The position numbers were made by a program, and so were the translations under genes. From Devosia sp. (lineage in GTDB: Bacteria > Pseudomonadota > Alphaproteobacteria > Rhizobiales > Devosiaceae), in contig NZ_JAQGJM010000017.1 in the NCBI RefSeq assembly GCF_028290625.1, forward strand, positions 1-45,896: a stretch of DNA of 45,896 nucleotides, given 5' to 3'. Every line of letters starts with the position of its first letter. The stretch's first letter is position 1. Positions 15,328-25,533 of this stretch are shown here, piece by piece. The notes beneath the pieces are model-generated. The model ran no database searches. It was given only the letters and a program-made list of their open reading frames with translations, and was not told the origin of the DNA.

Positions 15328-17750
15328 AATTCACCCTCGACTGGCTCAATGACCATCTCGATACCGATGCTTCGGTCGATGAGATTTCGACCACGCTGAC
15401 CACTGTCGGCCTCGAAGTCGAAGGCGTCGAAAACCAGGGCAAGCGCCTCGAAAAGTTCGTCATCGCCCAAGTGGTGAAGGCCGAGCCGCATCCCAATTCC
15501 GACCACCTCAATATCTGCAAGGTGGATGCGGGCACGGGCGAGTTGATCGACGTGGTCTGCGGCGCCCCCAACGTCGTAACCGGCATGAAGAGCGTCTTCG
15601 CCTTCCCCGGCACCTATATTCCGGGCAAGGATTTCGAGCTCAAGGGCGGTGTCGTCATTCGCGGTGCGCCCTCCAACGGCATGCTGTGCTCAGCCGCCGA
15701 GTTAGAGCTCAGCAACGACCATGACGGTATCATCACCCTGCCGGACGATGCGCCGATCGGGACCAAATATGTCGACTATGCCGGCATCAATGGCGTGGTG
15801 TTCGATATCTCGATCACCCCCAATCGCGGCGATGCCACCGGCGTCTATGGCGTAGCTCGCGATCTGGCTGCTTTCGGCATCGGTACGCTCAAGACGACCG
15901 ACATGTCGCCGGTGCCGTCCAAGGGGCCGAGCCCCATCGCGCCGCTGCCGCATCAGTTCGATGCCGACGAGCCCAAGGCGATCCGCAAGTTCGGCGGTCG
16001 CTATATCCGCAATGTGAAAAACGGGCCCTCGCCGGCCTGGCTGCAGGCGCGGCTGCGTGCCGTGGGGCTGCGGCCCATCAATGCCATCGTCGATATCACC
16101 AACCTGGTCTCGCTCGGCTGGGGCCGCCCACTGCATGCCTATGACGCTGACAAGATTGTCGGCGCGCCGGCGTTGCGCAACGCCAAGCCGGGCGAACAGT
16201 TCGATGCGCTCGACAACAAGATTTATGCGCTCGACGAGACCATGACCGTCATCGCCGACGACCTTGGCGCGCTCTGCCTTGGCGGCGTGATGGGCGGCAT
16301 TCGCTCGGGCACGACTGACGAGACGGTCAACGTGTTCATGGAATGCGCCAGCTGGGACCCCGAATTGATCGCCCGCACCGGCCGCAAGACTGGCATCATC
16401 TCCGATGCCCGCTACCGGCTGGAACGCGGTGTCGATCCGGCGCTGACCGAGCCGGGGCTGGAACTGGCCACGCGGCTGGTCCTGGAACTGTGCGGCGGCG
16501 AGCCGATGGAACCGGCGATGTCGGGCGAGGACGTCTTCGCCAATACGGTGGTGGAATTCCCCTTCAACGAGGTCAAGCGGCTGACCGGGCTGACGGTTGA
16601 ACCCTTCATCGCGACGGCGATCCTCAGCAAGCTCGGCTTCGAGATCGAAGGTCGCGGCGAGGTGGTGACCGTCAAGGTGCCGAGCTGGCGCCCGGACGTG
16701 ACCCAGAAGGCGGACTTGGCCGAAGAAGTCATGCGCATGGTGGGCGTCGACAATATCCCCGTCGAGCCCCTGCCGCGCCTCAATCACGTGGCGCAGCGCA
16801 TGCTGACCACGATCCAGAACCGCCGCCGCATCGCCCGCCGGGCCTTGGCATCGCGTGGGCTGGACGAGGCGGTGACCTGGTCGTTCATTTCGCATGATGA
16901 GGCCGTACGGTTTGGCGGCGGGCAGGAAACGCTGCAACTGGCCAATGCCATCGCCGCCGACATGACCGACATGCGGCCGTCGCTGCTGCCGGGGCTTTTG
17001 GCTGCTGCGCGGCGCAACGGCAATCGCGGGCTGGCCGATCTGGCGCTGTTCGAAGTCGGCCAGGTGTTCTTGTCCGATGCGCCCGAGGGGCAGCATACCT
17101 ATGCGACCGGCATTCGTACCGGCACGGCCAAGCTGAGTGGCTCGGGCCGGCACTGGGACGGCAAGGCCACACCGGTGGGCGTGTTCGATGCCAAGGCGGA
17201 CCTTGCCGCGGTGCTCGACGCGCTGGGCGTCGATATCGAAAAAGTGCAATTGCTGGCCGAGCCGGCGCCATGGAGCCATCCCGGCCGCGGTGGGCGCATT
17301 GCGCTCGGGCCGAAGGTGACGCTGGGCTGGTTCGGCGAACTGCATCCGGCCTGGATTTCCGAACTGGACCACGAAGGGCCGATTTCGGCGTTCGAGATCG
17401 ACCTCGATGCGCTGCCCGAGCCGAAGAAAAAGCCGACCAAGACCAAGCCAGCGCTGGACCTCTCGGCACAAATGCCGCTGAGTCGCGATTTTGCCTTCGT
17501 GGTGGATAAGGCTGTGACGGCTGCCGTCATCCTTCGCGCGGCGCGGGGAGCCGACAAGGGCCTGATCACCGATGTGAATGTGTTCGACGTGTTCGAGGGC
17601 GCGCATGTCGGCGAGGGCAAGAAATCTGTCGCCATCGCGGTGACGCTGCAACCCAAGGACAAGACGCTGACCGACGAGGAAATCGACAAGGTTTCCGCGG
17701 CGATTGTCGGCGCGGTAACGAAGAGCACGGGTGGGGTGTTGCGGGCTTAG
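15324..17750 (+). CDS. pheT: Phenylalanyl-tRNA synthetase beta subunit
   Basis: Beta subunit (808 residues, normal length) that carries tRNA binding and editing of mischarged Tyr-tRNA-Phe. In order: N-terminal MKFTLDWLNDHLDTDASVDE; the tRNA-binding OB domain with AEPHPNSDHLNICKVD; the B3/B4 editing domain with INAIVDITNLV and GRPLHAYDADKI; the B5 region; and the C-terminal ferredoxin-like anticodon domain with MPLSRDFAFVVD. The start at 15324 overlaps the exonuclease stop by 4 bp. A palindromic repeat follows. Confidence 0.97.
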   Translation: MKFTLDWLNDHLDTDASVDEISTTLTTVGLEVEGVENQGKRLEKFVIAQVVKAEPHPNSDHLNICKVDAGTGELIDVVCGAPNVVTGMKSVFAFPGTYIPGKDFELKGGVVIRGAPSNGMLCSAAELELSNDHDGIITLPDDAPIGTKYVDYAGINGVVFDISITPNRGDATGVYGVARDLAAFGIGTLKTTDMSPVPSKGPSPIAPLPHQFDADEPKAIRKFGGRYIRNVKNGPSPAWLQARLRAVGLRPINAIVDITNLVSLGWGRPLHAYDADKIVGAPALRNAKPGEQFDALDNKIYALDETMTVIADDLGALCLGGVMGGIRSGTTDETVNVFMECASWDPELIARTGRKTGIISDARYRLERGVDPALTEPGLELATRLVLELCGGEPMEPAMSGEDVFANTVVEFPFNEVKRLTGLTVEPFIATAILSKLGFEIEGRGEVVTVKVPSWRPDVTQKADLAEEVMRMVGVDNIPVEPLPRLNHVAQRMLTTIQNRRRIARRALASRGLDEAVTWSFISHDEAVRFGGGQETLQLANAIAADMTDMRPSLLPGLLAAARRNGNRGLADLALFEVGQVFLSDAPEGQHTYATGIRTGTAKLSGSGRHWDGKATPVGVFDAKADLAAVLDALGVDIEKVQLLAEPAPWSHPGRGGRIALGPKVTLGWFGELHPAWISELDHEGPISAFEIDLDALPEPKKKPTKTKPALDLSAQMPLSRDFAFVVDKAVTAAVILRAARGADKGLITDVNVFDVFEGAHVGEGKKSVAIAVTLQPKDKTLTDEEIDKVSAAIVGAVTKSTGGVLRA

Positions 17751-17769
17751 TCCCGCTTGCGCGATGCAG

Positions 17770-17878
17770 CTCCTCCCCCTTGACGGGGGGGGTTGGGTGG
17801 GGGTGTTCGGAGCCACAATGTTGGGATCGGGGCCAAACGTCCCCCCCACCCTTGATCCCTCCCCGCAAGGGGGAGGGT
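17770..17878. repeat. G/C-run palindromic intergenic repeat, family C
   Basis: Left arm CTCCCCCTTGACGGGGGG with TTGGGTGGGGGTG; right arm CCCCCCCACCCTTGATC then CTCCCCGCAAGGGGGAG. The arms are inverted copies and each also folds on itself. It separates pheT from murU and ends about 60 bp before the murU start. Confidence 0.8.
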
Positions 17879-17936
17879 GTCGACTGGACAGTCCGGCGGA
17901 TGGACAAGTCAGTCTCCACCCGCTCATATCCCGCCC

Positions 17937-18632
17937 ATGGACTCCACCACCCGATTCCCTGACGTGATGCTGCTGGCCGCCGGCCTCGGCACGCGGCTGC
18001 GGCCGCTCACCGAAACCGTGCCCAAACCCCTCGTCCCCGTCGGCGGCATTCCGCTGATAGAGCGCGTCATGGCCAATGCCCGCGCGGAGGGGGCCAAGCG
18101 GTTCGTCGCCAATGCGCACTACTTGCCCGACCAATTGCTGGTGCATTTTGCCGGTGGCCTCAAGATTTCCCGAGAAGAAACGCTGCTCGGCACCGGCGGT
18201 GGGGTGAAATACGCGCTGCCCATGCTGCACGCGGATCCGTTCTTCGTGATGAACACCGATGCCTTCTGGCCTGCCGGCAGCGATGCGCCGCTGGGACGGA
18301 TGATTGCCAAGTTCGATGCGGAGGAAGACGCCGAAATCGTGCTGCTTTGCGTGCATCCGAGCCGGGCCACCGGCTTTTCCCGCAGCCACGATTTCTGCCT
18401 CGACCCGTTCGGGCGGGTGACGCGCGACTATGGTGCGCCGGTGATCTATGGCGGCGTGGCGCTGGTGGCAAAGTCGGTGTTCGCCGACACGCCTGACGGC
18501 GCATTCTCCTTCTATCCGCTCATCGAAGCGGCGCTGGAGCGGGAGACGTTGTTCGGCGTCGCGCTCAATGCGCCCTGGCACCATGTCGGGGATGCCAAAG
18601 GGCTGGCTGATGCCGAGGCCGCGTTGGCATGA
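17937..18632 (+). CDS. murU: Nucleotidyltransferase, MurU-like (MurNAc-1-phosphate uridylyltransferase)
   Basis: A 231-residue cytoplasmic sugar-1-phosphate nucleotidyltransferase. The N-terminal signature LLAAGLGTRLRPLTETVPKP is complete, followed by ANAHYLPDQL, LGTGGGVKYAL and MNTDAFWP with the metal-binding Asp. In Pseudomonas MurU makes UDP-MurNAc in the cell-wall recycling route that bypasses fosfomycin-sensitive MurA. In many alphaproteobacteria the order is tsaE-amgK-murU-addB-addA; here tsaE and amgK are not adjacent. The ATG at 17937 is preferred; an internal start near 17964 would cut into the signature. It overlaps addB by 4 bp. Confidence 0.78.
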   Translation: MDSTTRFPDVMLLAAGLGTRLRPLTETVPKPLVPVGGIPLIERVMANARAEGAKRFVANAHYLPDQLLVHFAGGLKISREETLLGTGGGVKYALPMLHADPFFVMNTDAFWPAGSDAPLGRMIAKFDAEEDAEIVLLCVHPSRATGFSRSHDFCLDPFGRVTRDYGAPVIYGGVALVAKSVFADTPDGAFSFYPLIEAALERETLFGVALNAPWHHVGDAKGLADAEAALA

Positions 18633-21628
18633 CGCTATTCTCCATCGCTCCGCACGCAAAGTTCCTCGCGACGCTGGCCGATCGCGTGCTCGACGGCGCG
18701 CTGCTCAATGGTTGGGACCGCACCGGCCCGTTCTGGCTGAGCGACATCACCATCGTGGTGCCGACGCGGCGCGCCAAGCTGGCGCTGGCGGAGGATTTTG
18801 CCCGGCGCGGCACCGGGCTGCTGCCCGATATTCGCACCTTTGGTGGACAGGTGGAGGATGAAGAACCCTTCTTGCCGCCATTCGATCTGCCGGTCTTGCC
18901 GGGGACGGTCTCGACGCTTGAACGGCGGCTGGTGCTGAGCTGGCTGGTCTCGGCCTGGGCCAAGACCGCCAAGGGGCAGCAGGCATTCGCCAATCCGCCC
19001 AATGCGGCCGAAATTCTCGCCATGGCGGAATCGCTGGGCGGGTTGCTCGACGATTTGACCACGCAGGATGCCGGCGCCAGCCAGCTTAACGGCATTGTGC
19101 CCGACGATCTGGCGGAGAATTGGCAACAGACGCTGGAATTTCTCAAGATCGTACTCGGCTATTGGCCTGAGCGGCTTAAAGCCACTAACACCGCCGACGC
19201 GGCGCATCTGCGGAACCTGCGGCTCGACCGACAGGCGGCCGCCGCGGCTCTGGTCTATGGGGACCGGCCGGTGATTGCCGCCGGTTCGACCGGCTCGATT
19301 CCGGCGACAGCGCGGCTGCTGGCGGCCATCGCCGGACTGCCGCGTGGATCGGTCGTCTTGCCGGGCTTCGATACCAGCCTGACCGCGCAAGGCCATGCCG
19401 ACCTGCTCAACAACGCCAAGAACCCACACGGCCATCCGCAATATGGCATGGCCAAGCTGCTGCGGGCACTGGGGGCGGGCGTTGGCGATGTGATCGAACT
19501 GGCCGCGGGCGAGGCCGAGCGCACCACGCTGCTCCGACGCGCGCTGGCGTTGACGGATGACACCGCGCTATGGGCCGGACAGAAACTGACGCAGCCGCAA
19601 CTGGACTGCGCCATCGAGGGAATGAGTCTGATCAGCGCCCGCACCGAGGACGAGGAAGCCCGCGCGGTGGCGCTGGCGGCGCGTGATGCGCTGGCGCAAA
19701 GCCGAACCGTGGGCGTCATCACGCCCGACCGGAACCTGGCGCGGCGCATTGCGGCGGAGCTGGGGCGTTTCGGCGTCACCGTCGATGACGCGGCCGGCGT
19801 GCCGCTGTTCCATTCGGCAGCGGGACGGTTGGCGCGGCAAGTCCTGGCGCTGGCGGTCAATGGCTGTGGCGCGGTCGACCTGATGGCGCTGCTGCGCAAT
19901 CGTGCGGCGCTGTTCGGGATGGAGCGCGAGCAGATTAACGTGTTGGCGGACAAGATCGAGCTGGGCTTGCTGCGCGGGCAACGTGCCAGTCCGGGGCTGG
20001 ATGGGCTGCGCCGGCTGCTCGACGCCAATATTTCCGGGGCCACCAAATATCCGTCCCGGCGTCTCTACGAGACGGACCGGCAAGAGATCACTGGTCTCTT
20101 CGGGCGGATCGAGGCGGCTTTGTCGCCGCTGCTGGTGCTGCTGGAGAAATCCGAAGCCGATTCGGGCCGCTTCGGCGCAGCACTGATGGCGGCATTCGAT
20201 GCCGTGGCGGATGGCGCCCAGCTGCCCGGCCGGCGCGAGCTGAATGACTGGGCCATCGAGCTCAAGAACCAGAAGGGCGAGGGGCTGAAATTCCTGCCGC
20301 GCGGGCTGGACAATGTACTTGCCGCCCTGATGCTGGGGTTTCAGGTGCGCACTGTCGAAATCCGCAGGCAGGATATTTTCATCTGGGGGCAGCTCGAAGC
20401 ACGGCTGCAAAATCCGGACCTGCTGATTCTGGCTGCGCTCAACGAAGACAAATGGCCCGAACCGGCCGATCCGGGGCCGTGGCTCAGCCGCGGCATGCGG
20501 CTGGCCGCAGGGCTGGAGCCGCCCGAGCGGCAATCGGGTCTCGCCGCGCATGACTTCGCGCAGGCCATGGGCAATGGCGCGGTGATCGTGGCCTATTCCG
20601 AACGGCTGGGCACCAGCCCGGCGATTGCCTCGCGACTGGTGCAGCGGCTGGAGGCCTTTGCGGGCGACAAGGCCGCAAAGACCATGCGTGCCAAGGGTCA
20701 GCGCTGGCTGGAGGCGGCGCGGCAGTTGGATGCGGTGGCGGAGGTTCGCCAGGCCGCTCCCCCGGCCCCAAATCCGAGCGCCGACCTGCGGCCCAAAAAG
20801 CTCTCGGTGACGGAGATCGAGACGCTGATGCGCTCGCCCTACGATGTCTATGCCAAGCATGTGCTCGGGCTGCGGCCGATGGACAGACTGGGCGAAAATC
20901 CCGATGCGCGCGAGCGCGGCAATATCATCCACGACATCTTTGCCCGCTTCGTCATCGAGGGCCGGGACGTCATGGCGCCCGATGCGCTCGACAGGCTCAA
21001 TGCCATGGCGGTCGAGGGCTTTGCCGGGCTCGACGCCATTGGAGAGCGCCGCGATATCTGGCTGCGTCGCTTCGATACGGCCGCAAGGTTCTTTCTGGAA
21101 TTCGAGCGTGAGCGCAACGAGTGCGTGAAACTGCGCCATGCCGAGATCGACGGGATCTGGAAGCTGCCCTCTGGCTTCACGCTGACCGGGCGCGCCGACC
21201 GGGTCGACGAAATGGCCGATGGCACGCTGGAAATCATCGATTTCAAGACCGGATCGCCGCCGACGCCGGGGGTAATGAAGGCCTTCGAGGCGCCCCAATT
21301 GCTGCTGGAGGCAGCGATGGGCGCGGCGGGCGCGATGCAGGCTATTGCCCCCGCGGACACCAGTGCGCTGACCTATGTGAAGGTTGGGCTAGGCCCCGAG
21401 GCCTTCGTGCCCAAGGATTTTACGCTGGCCGATGAATTCGGGCTGATGGACGCAGCCGACGAAGCCAGCCGGCGCATGCAGCGCCATGTCGAGGTGTTCC
21501 TGTTCCACGACACGCCGATGCTCGCGCGCATTCTGCCACTGCCGAACCAGCGCTTTGCCGGCGCCTATGAGCATCTGGCGCGCATGGCGGAATGGACCGC
21601 GATCGATGGCGAGGAGGACGAGCTGTGA
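18629..21628 (+). CDS. addB: Double-strand break repair protein AddB
   Basis: A 999-residue subunit of the AddAB helicase-nuclease that processes double-strand DNA ends and loads RecA at Chi-like sites. The long N-terminal helicase-like part lacks a Walker A motif, as in alphaproteobacterial AddB. The C-terminal PD-(D/E)xK nuclease shows RADRVDEMADG and EIIDFKTG (catalytic D near residue 871 and the following K). I see no iron-sulfur cysteine cluster of the Bacillus type. The start overlaps the murU stop (ATGA) and the end overlaps the addA start (GTGA). Confidence 0.93.
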   Translation: MTLFSIAPHAKFLATLADRVLDGALLNGWDRTGPFWLSDITIVVPTRRAKLALAEDFARRGTGLLPDIRTFGGQVEDEEPFLPPFDLPVLPGTVSTLERRLVLSWLVSAWAKTAKGQQAFANPPNAAEILAMAESLGGLLDDLTTQDAGASQLNGIVPDDLAENWQQTLEFLKIVLGYWPERLKATNTADAAHLRNLRLDRQAAAAALVYGDRPVIAAGSTGSIPATARLLAAIAGLPRGSVVLPGFDTSLTAQGHADLLNNAKNPHGHPQYGMAKLLRALGAGVGDVIELAAGEAERTTLLRRALALTDDTALWAGQKLTQPQLDCAIEGMSLISARTEDEEARAVALAARDALAQSRTVGVITPDRNLARRIAAELGRFGVTVDDAAGVPLFHSAAGRLARQVLALAVNGCGAVDLMALLRNRAALFGMEREQINVLADKIELGLLRGQRASPGLDGLRRLLDANISGATKYPSRRLYETDRQEITGLFGRIEAALSPLLVLLEKSEADSGRFGAALMAAFDAVADGAQLPGRRELNDWAIELKNQKGEGLKFLPRGLDNVLAALMLGFQVRTVEIRRQDIFIWGQLEARLQNPDLLILAALNEDKWPEPADPGPWLSRGMRLAAGLEPPERQSGLAAHDFAQAMGNGAVIVAYSERLGTSPAIASRLVQRLEAFAGDKAAKTMRAKGQRWLEAARQLDAVAEVRQAAPPAPNPSADLRPKKLSVTEIETLMRSPYDVYAKHVLGLRPMDRLGENPDARERGNIIHDIFARFVIEGRDVMAPDALDRLNAMAVEGFAGLDAIGERRDIWLRRFDTAARFFLEFERERNECVKLRHAEIDGIWKLPSGFTLTGRADRVDEMADGTLEIIDFKTGSPPTPGVMKAFEAPQLLLEAAMGAAGAMQAIAPADTSALTYVKVGLGPEAFVPKDFTLADEFGLMDAADEASRRMQRHVEVFLFHDTPMLARILPLPNQRFAGAYEHLARMAEWTAIDGEEDEL

Positions 21629-24600
21629 GGGGCAAGCTCGATATTCCGGCGGAAACGCTCGCCAACCAGGCCAAGGCGGCCGATCCGGCCTGGTCGATCT
21701 GGGTGGAAGCCAATGCGGGCTCGGGCAAGACCCATGTGCTGACCCAGCGCGTGCTGCGCCTGTTGCTGGCCGATGTGGCGCCGCAATCGATCCTATGCCT
21801 CACCTACACCAAGGCGGCCGCGGCCGAGATGCGTCGCCGGGTGTCCGGGCTCCTGGCGAGCTGGGCGATAATGCCGCCGGCGGAGTTGGAACTCGAACTG
21901 CGCAAGGTGGTTCCCGGCGCCATTGATGACGATTTGCGCGCGCTGGCCCGCACGCTCTTTGCCAAGGCGCTGGAGACGCCGGGCGGGCTCAAGATCGTCA
22001 CCATCCACGCTTTTTGCGAATCGGTGCTGCACCGGTTTCCGCTGGAAGCGGCGGTGCCGTTCGATTTCAGCGTGATCGAGGAGGAAGAGCGGGCCGGCAT
22101 GGTGCTGGCGGCGCGCGAAATGGTGCTGGCCAGCGGGCTCAAGGGGGGAGCGCATGCCGAGGCAGTCGAGACACTGTTCGGCCTGCTGAGCGACTTTTCC
22201 ATAGCCGAAGCCATCGATGCGGCCCTGGCCGATGGGCGCAAGCTCAAGGCCGTGCTGGCCGACCGAGCTGGGGCGAAGGCGCGGCTGCGGGCGCTGACCG
22301 GATTCGACAATGGCCCCAGCAGTGCGCGGATTGCCGAGATGATCGTGGGCGAGCGACTGGTGGGGCAAGCCGAAGTGGCGCGGCTGCTGGTGATCACGAC
22401 GCCCAAGGTTGGTGGCAACCGTTTTGAGGATCGGCTGGCTCGACTCAATGTCCGCCTGCCGACGGCGGCGCACTGGATGGGGGCCTTTCTCAAGGATGAC
22501 GGCACCGTGCCGTCGCGCTTCCCCGTCAAGGCGGTGAGCCTGACCGATCCGGCCTTGGCGGAACTGCTGCTGGCGGAGGCGGAGCGGCTGGCGCACCTGG
22601 CGGCGCTGCGACGCCATGCGCTGCTGATCGAGCGCAGCGAGGCCGTGCTCGACGTGGTGGGGGCAATTTCGGACAATTACGAAGCGCGCAAGCGGGCCCG
22701 GGCACTGCTGGATTTTGACGACCTGGTGCAAAAGCTCGGCGACCTGTTCGAGAATTCCGAGCTGGGGCCGTGGGTGCAATACAAGCTCGACGCGGGGATA
22801 GACCATATCCTCGTGGACGAGAGCCAGGACACCAATCCCGAGCAATGGCGCGTGGTGCGGGCGATTGCCGACGAATTCTTCCGTGGCGCCAGCGCGGTGC
22901 AACGGCCGCGCTCGCTGTTCGCGGTGGGTGACCAGAAGCAGTCGATCTATTCGTTCCAGGGGGCCGAGCCGGCTTTGTTCGGGGAAACCGGGCAGTTGTT
23001 CAAGGACCTGGCAGCCGACGCCAAGCGCGATTTTGCCTGGCTGCCGCTGCATACCAGTTTCCGGACTTTGCGCGGCATTCTGGAGGCGGTCGACAAAGTG
23101 TCCGACCGCGAGGATATCCAGCAGGCGTTGCTCTCGACCGAGAAAGTGCATCACGATACGGCCCGCTCCGAGCCCGGCGGCATGGTGACGCTGTGGCCGC
23201 CGCTGCAGCAATTGGCCAGCATCATCCAGCCCGGCGAATGGCCCACCGAGCCGGTCGACGCCGAACGCACCGCGCCGCGTCAGGTGGCCGAGCGCATCGC
23301 AGGTGAAATTGCCGACTGGATCGCCACGGGCCGGCCATTGGCCAATCGGGGCAAGGCCGTCACGGCCGATGATGTGCTGATTCTGGTGCAGTCGCGCAAC
23401 GCGCTGTTTCAGGAAATCATCCGCGCGCTGCGGCGGCGGAATATTCCGACGCCCGGAGCCGACCGGCTCAAGGTGACCGGCCATATCGCGGTGCTAGACC
23501 TGCTGGCCCTGTGCGATGTGCTGCTCAATCCGGCCGATGACCTGCAACTGGCGGCGCTGCTGCGCTCGCCGCTGTTCGATATTTCGGAGGATGAGCTGTT
23601 CGCGCTGGCCCAGCCGCGTGCCAAGAATGAAACGCTGTGGCAGGCGCTGCACACGTGCGTGCTGCCGGAATGTATAGTGGCATTCGAAAAACTATCGCGC
23701 TGGCGTAGGCAGCTCGATTTCGAGCGGCCGTTCGAATTCCTCGCGGCGGTGCTCTATGCCGAGGGTGGGCTCAAGCGGTTTCATGCTCGGCTTGGCACCG
23801 AGGTGGATGAAGTATTCGCCGAGCTGCTGGAATTGGCGCTGGGCCACGAGCAGACCGAGCAGCCCAGCCTGCAAGGCTTTGTGGCCGAAATGCGCGCGCG
23901 CGATGTGTCGATCAAGCGCGAGCTGGCCGAGGCCGGTTCGGGCGTGCGGGTGATGACCGTGCATGGCGCCAAGGGGCTGGAAGCGCCGATCGTGATCCTG
24001 GCGGATGCGGCCAGCAAGCCGGCCGGCCGGCAGGTTAGCAAGCCGCTCTATGTGCTCGCCGAAAGCCCGGGGCCGTTGCTGATCCATGCCTCGGGCGAAA
24101 AGAACCATGTGCCGCAGACGCTGGCGCAGCGCGATATCTTCAAGGCTAAGCAGGAGCAGGAATACTGGCGCAAGCTCTATGTCGGCATGACGCGGGCCGA
24201 GGATGAGCTGTACGTCACCGGCGCGCTGACAGCCGGGCGTGATGCAGGGGGACAGCTCAAGGGCACCTGGTATGAGGCCATCGAGGGCGCCTTGCGGCCG
24301 CTGGCGCAGAGCGTTGTCGATGCCGAGGGCAAGGAGACGGCGCTGATCTATCCGCTGGTGCGGCCCGCACCGAAGCCGGTGGAAGCGGCGGTGCATCCTG
24401 CGCCGCCAATCGATATCGCCACCGCTCTGCAGCCCCTCCCGGCTTATGCGGCGCCAGTCGTCATCAGCCCGTCATCGGTGCACGTGAGTGCCGGGATGAC
24501 CGTGTTCGATAGCGCAGCCGAGCGGGTGGCCGATGCCGATACCTCGCGCAAGAGCGGCATTGCGCTGCATGCCCTGCTGCAGCATTTGCCCAAGCTCGAT

Positions 24601-25059
24601 CCGGCCTTGTGGCCGGTGGTGGTGCCCAAGGCCATGCCGGTGCTGCTGCCGGCCCTGCCCGGGCAACACCAGGCCGTGGGCGACAAGGCCATCGCTATTT
24701 TGGCGCGCCCCGAGCTGGCCCATGTCTTTGGCACGAGCAGCCGCGCCGAGGTGGCCTTCGCCCTTGATGTGCTGCGCGGCGGAGCGCCGGTGCAACTCGC
24801 GGGCCGCATCGACAGGCTAATCGTTGACGACTCTAGTGTATTGGTGGTGGACTACAAATCGGACGCGGCCGCTCCCGCGGAACCCGAACAGGTGCCACAG
24901 AATTATCAAACCCAGTTGGGACTTTATGCGCTGGTTGCAGGTCAGCTGTTCCCCGGCCGTACGGTGCGGGCGGCCATCCTGTGGACTGCATTGGAATCGT
25001 TGATGGAATTGCCGCCGGCGTTGCTGGCGGAGGCTGCCGCGGGCTTCACCCTTCGGTGA
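21625..25059 (+). CDS. addA: Double-strand break repair helicase-nuclease AddA
   Basis: A 1144-residue UvrD-type helicase with a C-terminal nuclease; the motor of AddAB. Motif I is EANAGSGKTHVLTQRV near residues 30-45, motif II contains HILVDESQDTNPEQW, motif III VGDQKQSIYSFQGAEP, and motif V MTVHGAKGLEAPIVIL. The nuclease motif VVDYKSD lies near residue 1075. The start is GTG at 21625, overlapping the addB stop by 4 bp; a longer frame from 21592 would begin inside addB. It is followed by trxA 81 bp later. Confidence 0.95.
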   Translation: MRGKLDIPAETLANQAKAADPAWSIWVEANAGSGKTHVLTQRVLRLLLADVAPQSILCLTYTKAAAAEMRRRVSGLLASWAIMPPAELELELRKVVPGAIDDDLRALARTLFAKALETPGGLKIVTIHAFCESVLHRFPLEAAVPFDFSVIEEEERAGMVLAAREMVLASGLKGGAHAEAVETLFGLLSDFSIAEAIDAALADGRKLKAVLADRAGAKARLRALTGFDNGPSSARIAEMIVGERLVGQAEVARLLVITTPKVGGNRFEDRLARLNVRLPTAAHWMGAFLKDDGTVPSRFPVKAVSLTDPALAELLLAEAERLAHLAALRRHALLIERSEAVLDVVGAISDNYEARKRARALLDFDDLVQKLGDLFENSELGPWVQYKLDAGIDHILVDESQDTNPEQWRVVRAIADEFFRGASAVQRPRSLFAVGDQKQSIYSFQGAEPALFGETGQLFKDLAADAKRDFAWLPLHTSFRTLRGILEAVDKVSDREDIQQALLSTEKVHHDTARSEPGGMVTLWPPLQQLASIIQPGEWPTEPVDAERTAPRQVAERIAGEIADWIATGRPLANRGKAVTADDVLILVQSRNALFQEIIRALRRRNIPTPGADRLKVTGHIAVLDLLALCDVLLNPADDLQLAALLRSPLFDISEDELFALAQPRAKNETLWQALHTCVLPECIVAFEKLSRWRRQLDFERPFEFLAAVLYAEGGLKRFHARLGTEVDEVFAELLELALGHEQTEQPSLQGFVAEMRARDVSIKRELAEAGSGVRVMTVHGAKGLEAPIVILADAASKPAGRQVSKPLYVLAESPGPLLIHASGEKNHVPQTLAQRDIFKAKQEQEYWRKLYVGMTRAEDELYVTGALTAGRDAGGQLKGTWYEAIEGALRPLAQSVVDAEGKETALIYPLVRPAPKPVEAAVHPAPPIDIATALQPLPAYAAPVVISPSSVHVSAGMTVFDSAAERVADADTSRKSGIALHALLQHLPKLDPALWPVVVPKAMPVLLPALPGQHQAVGDKAIAILARPELAHVFGTSSRAEVAFALDVLRGGAPVQLAGRIDRLIVDDSSVLVVDYKSDAAAPAEPEQVPQNYQTQLGLYALVAGQLFPGRTVRAAILWTALESLMELPPALLAEAAAGFTLR

Positions 25060-25140
25060 CACAACTTGAAGACAGGCTGGACTCGCACCAGCTTTTGGAT
25101 CACACAGACCGTCGCTTTCAACCCCAAAGGCAAACCCCAA

Positions 25141-25464
25141 ATGACTCAACATGTTTCCGACGCCGATTTTGGCGAGGAAGTCCTTAACTCCAAAGAGCCA
25201 GTCCTCGTGGATTTCTGGGCCGAGTGGTGCGGGCCGTGCCTGGCGATCGCCCCCGTGCTCGATGAGCTGTCCACTGAGCTGACCGGCAAGGTCAAGATCG
25301 TCAAGCTCAACGTCGACGAGAATCCCTCGACCACCGCCAAGTACGGCGTCCGTTCGATCCCCACCATGATCCTGTTCAAGGGCGGCGAAGCTGCCGACAT
25401 GAAGATCGGTGCGGGCACGCCCAAGGCCGGCCTCTCCAAGTGGCTCACCAGCCACGCGGCTTAA
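25141..25464 (+). CDS. trxA: Thioredoxin
   Basis: A 107-residue cytoplasmic disulfide reductase, full length for thioredoxin. Active site W29-C30-G31-P32-C33 and the cis-proline segment RSIPTMILF are present. The residue after the active site is Leu instead of the usual Lys/Arg (CGPCLAIAP). It lies just after addA, a common alphaproteobacterial arrangement, and ends at a strong terminator. A second thioredoxin follows after a repeat element. Confidence 0.95.
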   Translation: MTQHVSDADFGEEVLNSKEPVLVDFWAEWCGPCLAIAPVLDELSTELTGKVKIVKLNVDENPSTTAKYGVRSIPTMILFKGGEAADMKIGAGTPKAGLSKWLTSHAA

Positions 25465-25488
25465 GCTTTCCTGACTGAAATTTTCAAA

Positions 25489-25519
25489 CACCGCCGGAGC
25501 GATCCGGCGGTGTTTTTGT
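25489..25519 (+). terminator. Rho-independent terminator after trxA
   Basis: Perfect 10-bp stem CACCGCCGGA/TCCGGCGGTG with a 4-base loop, followed by TTTTTGTTT. It ends the murU-addB-addA-trxA run. Confidence 0.92.
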
Positions 25520-25533
25520 TTGTGGTCTAAATG

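Noticed and set aside
15702..18659. Long reverse-strand frame opposite pheT and murU
   Set aside because: It crosses a palindromic repeat and three real features on the other strand, and has typical antisense composition.
19568..21298. Long reverse-strand frame opposite addB
   Set aside because: Antisense shadow of addB; no ribosome site and no recognisable domain.
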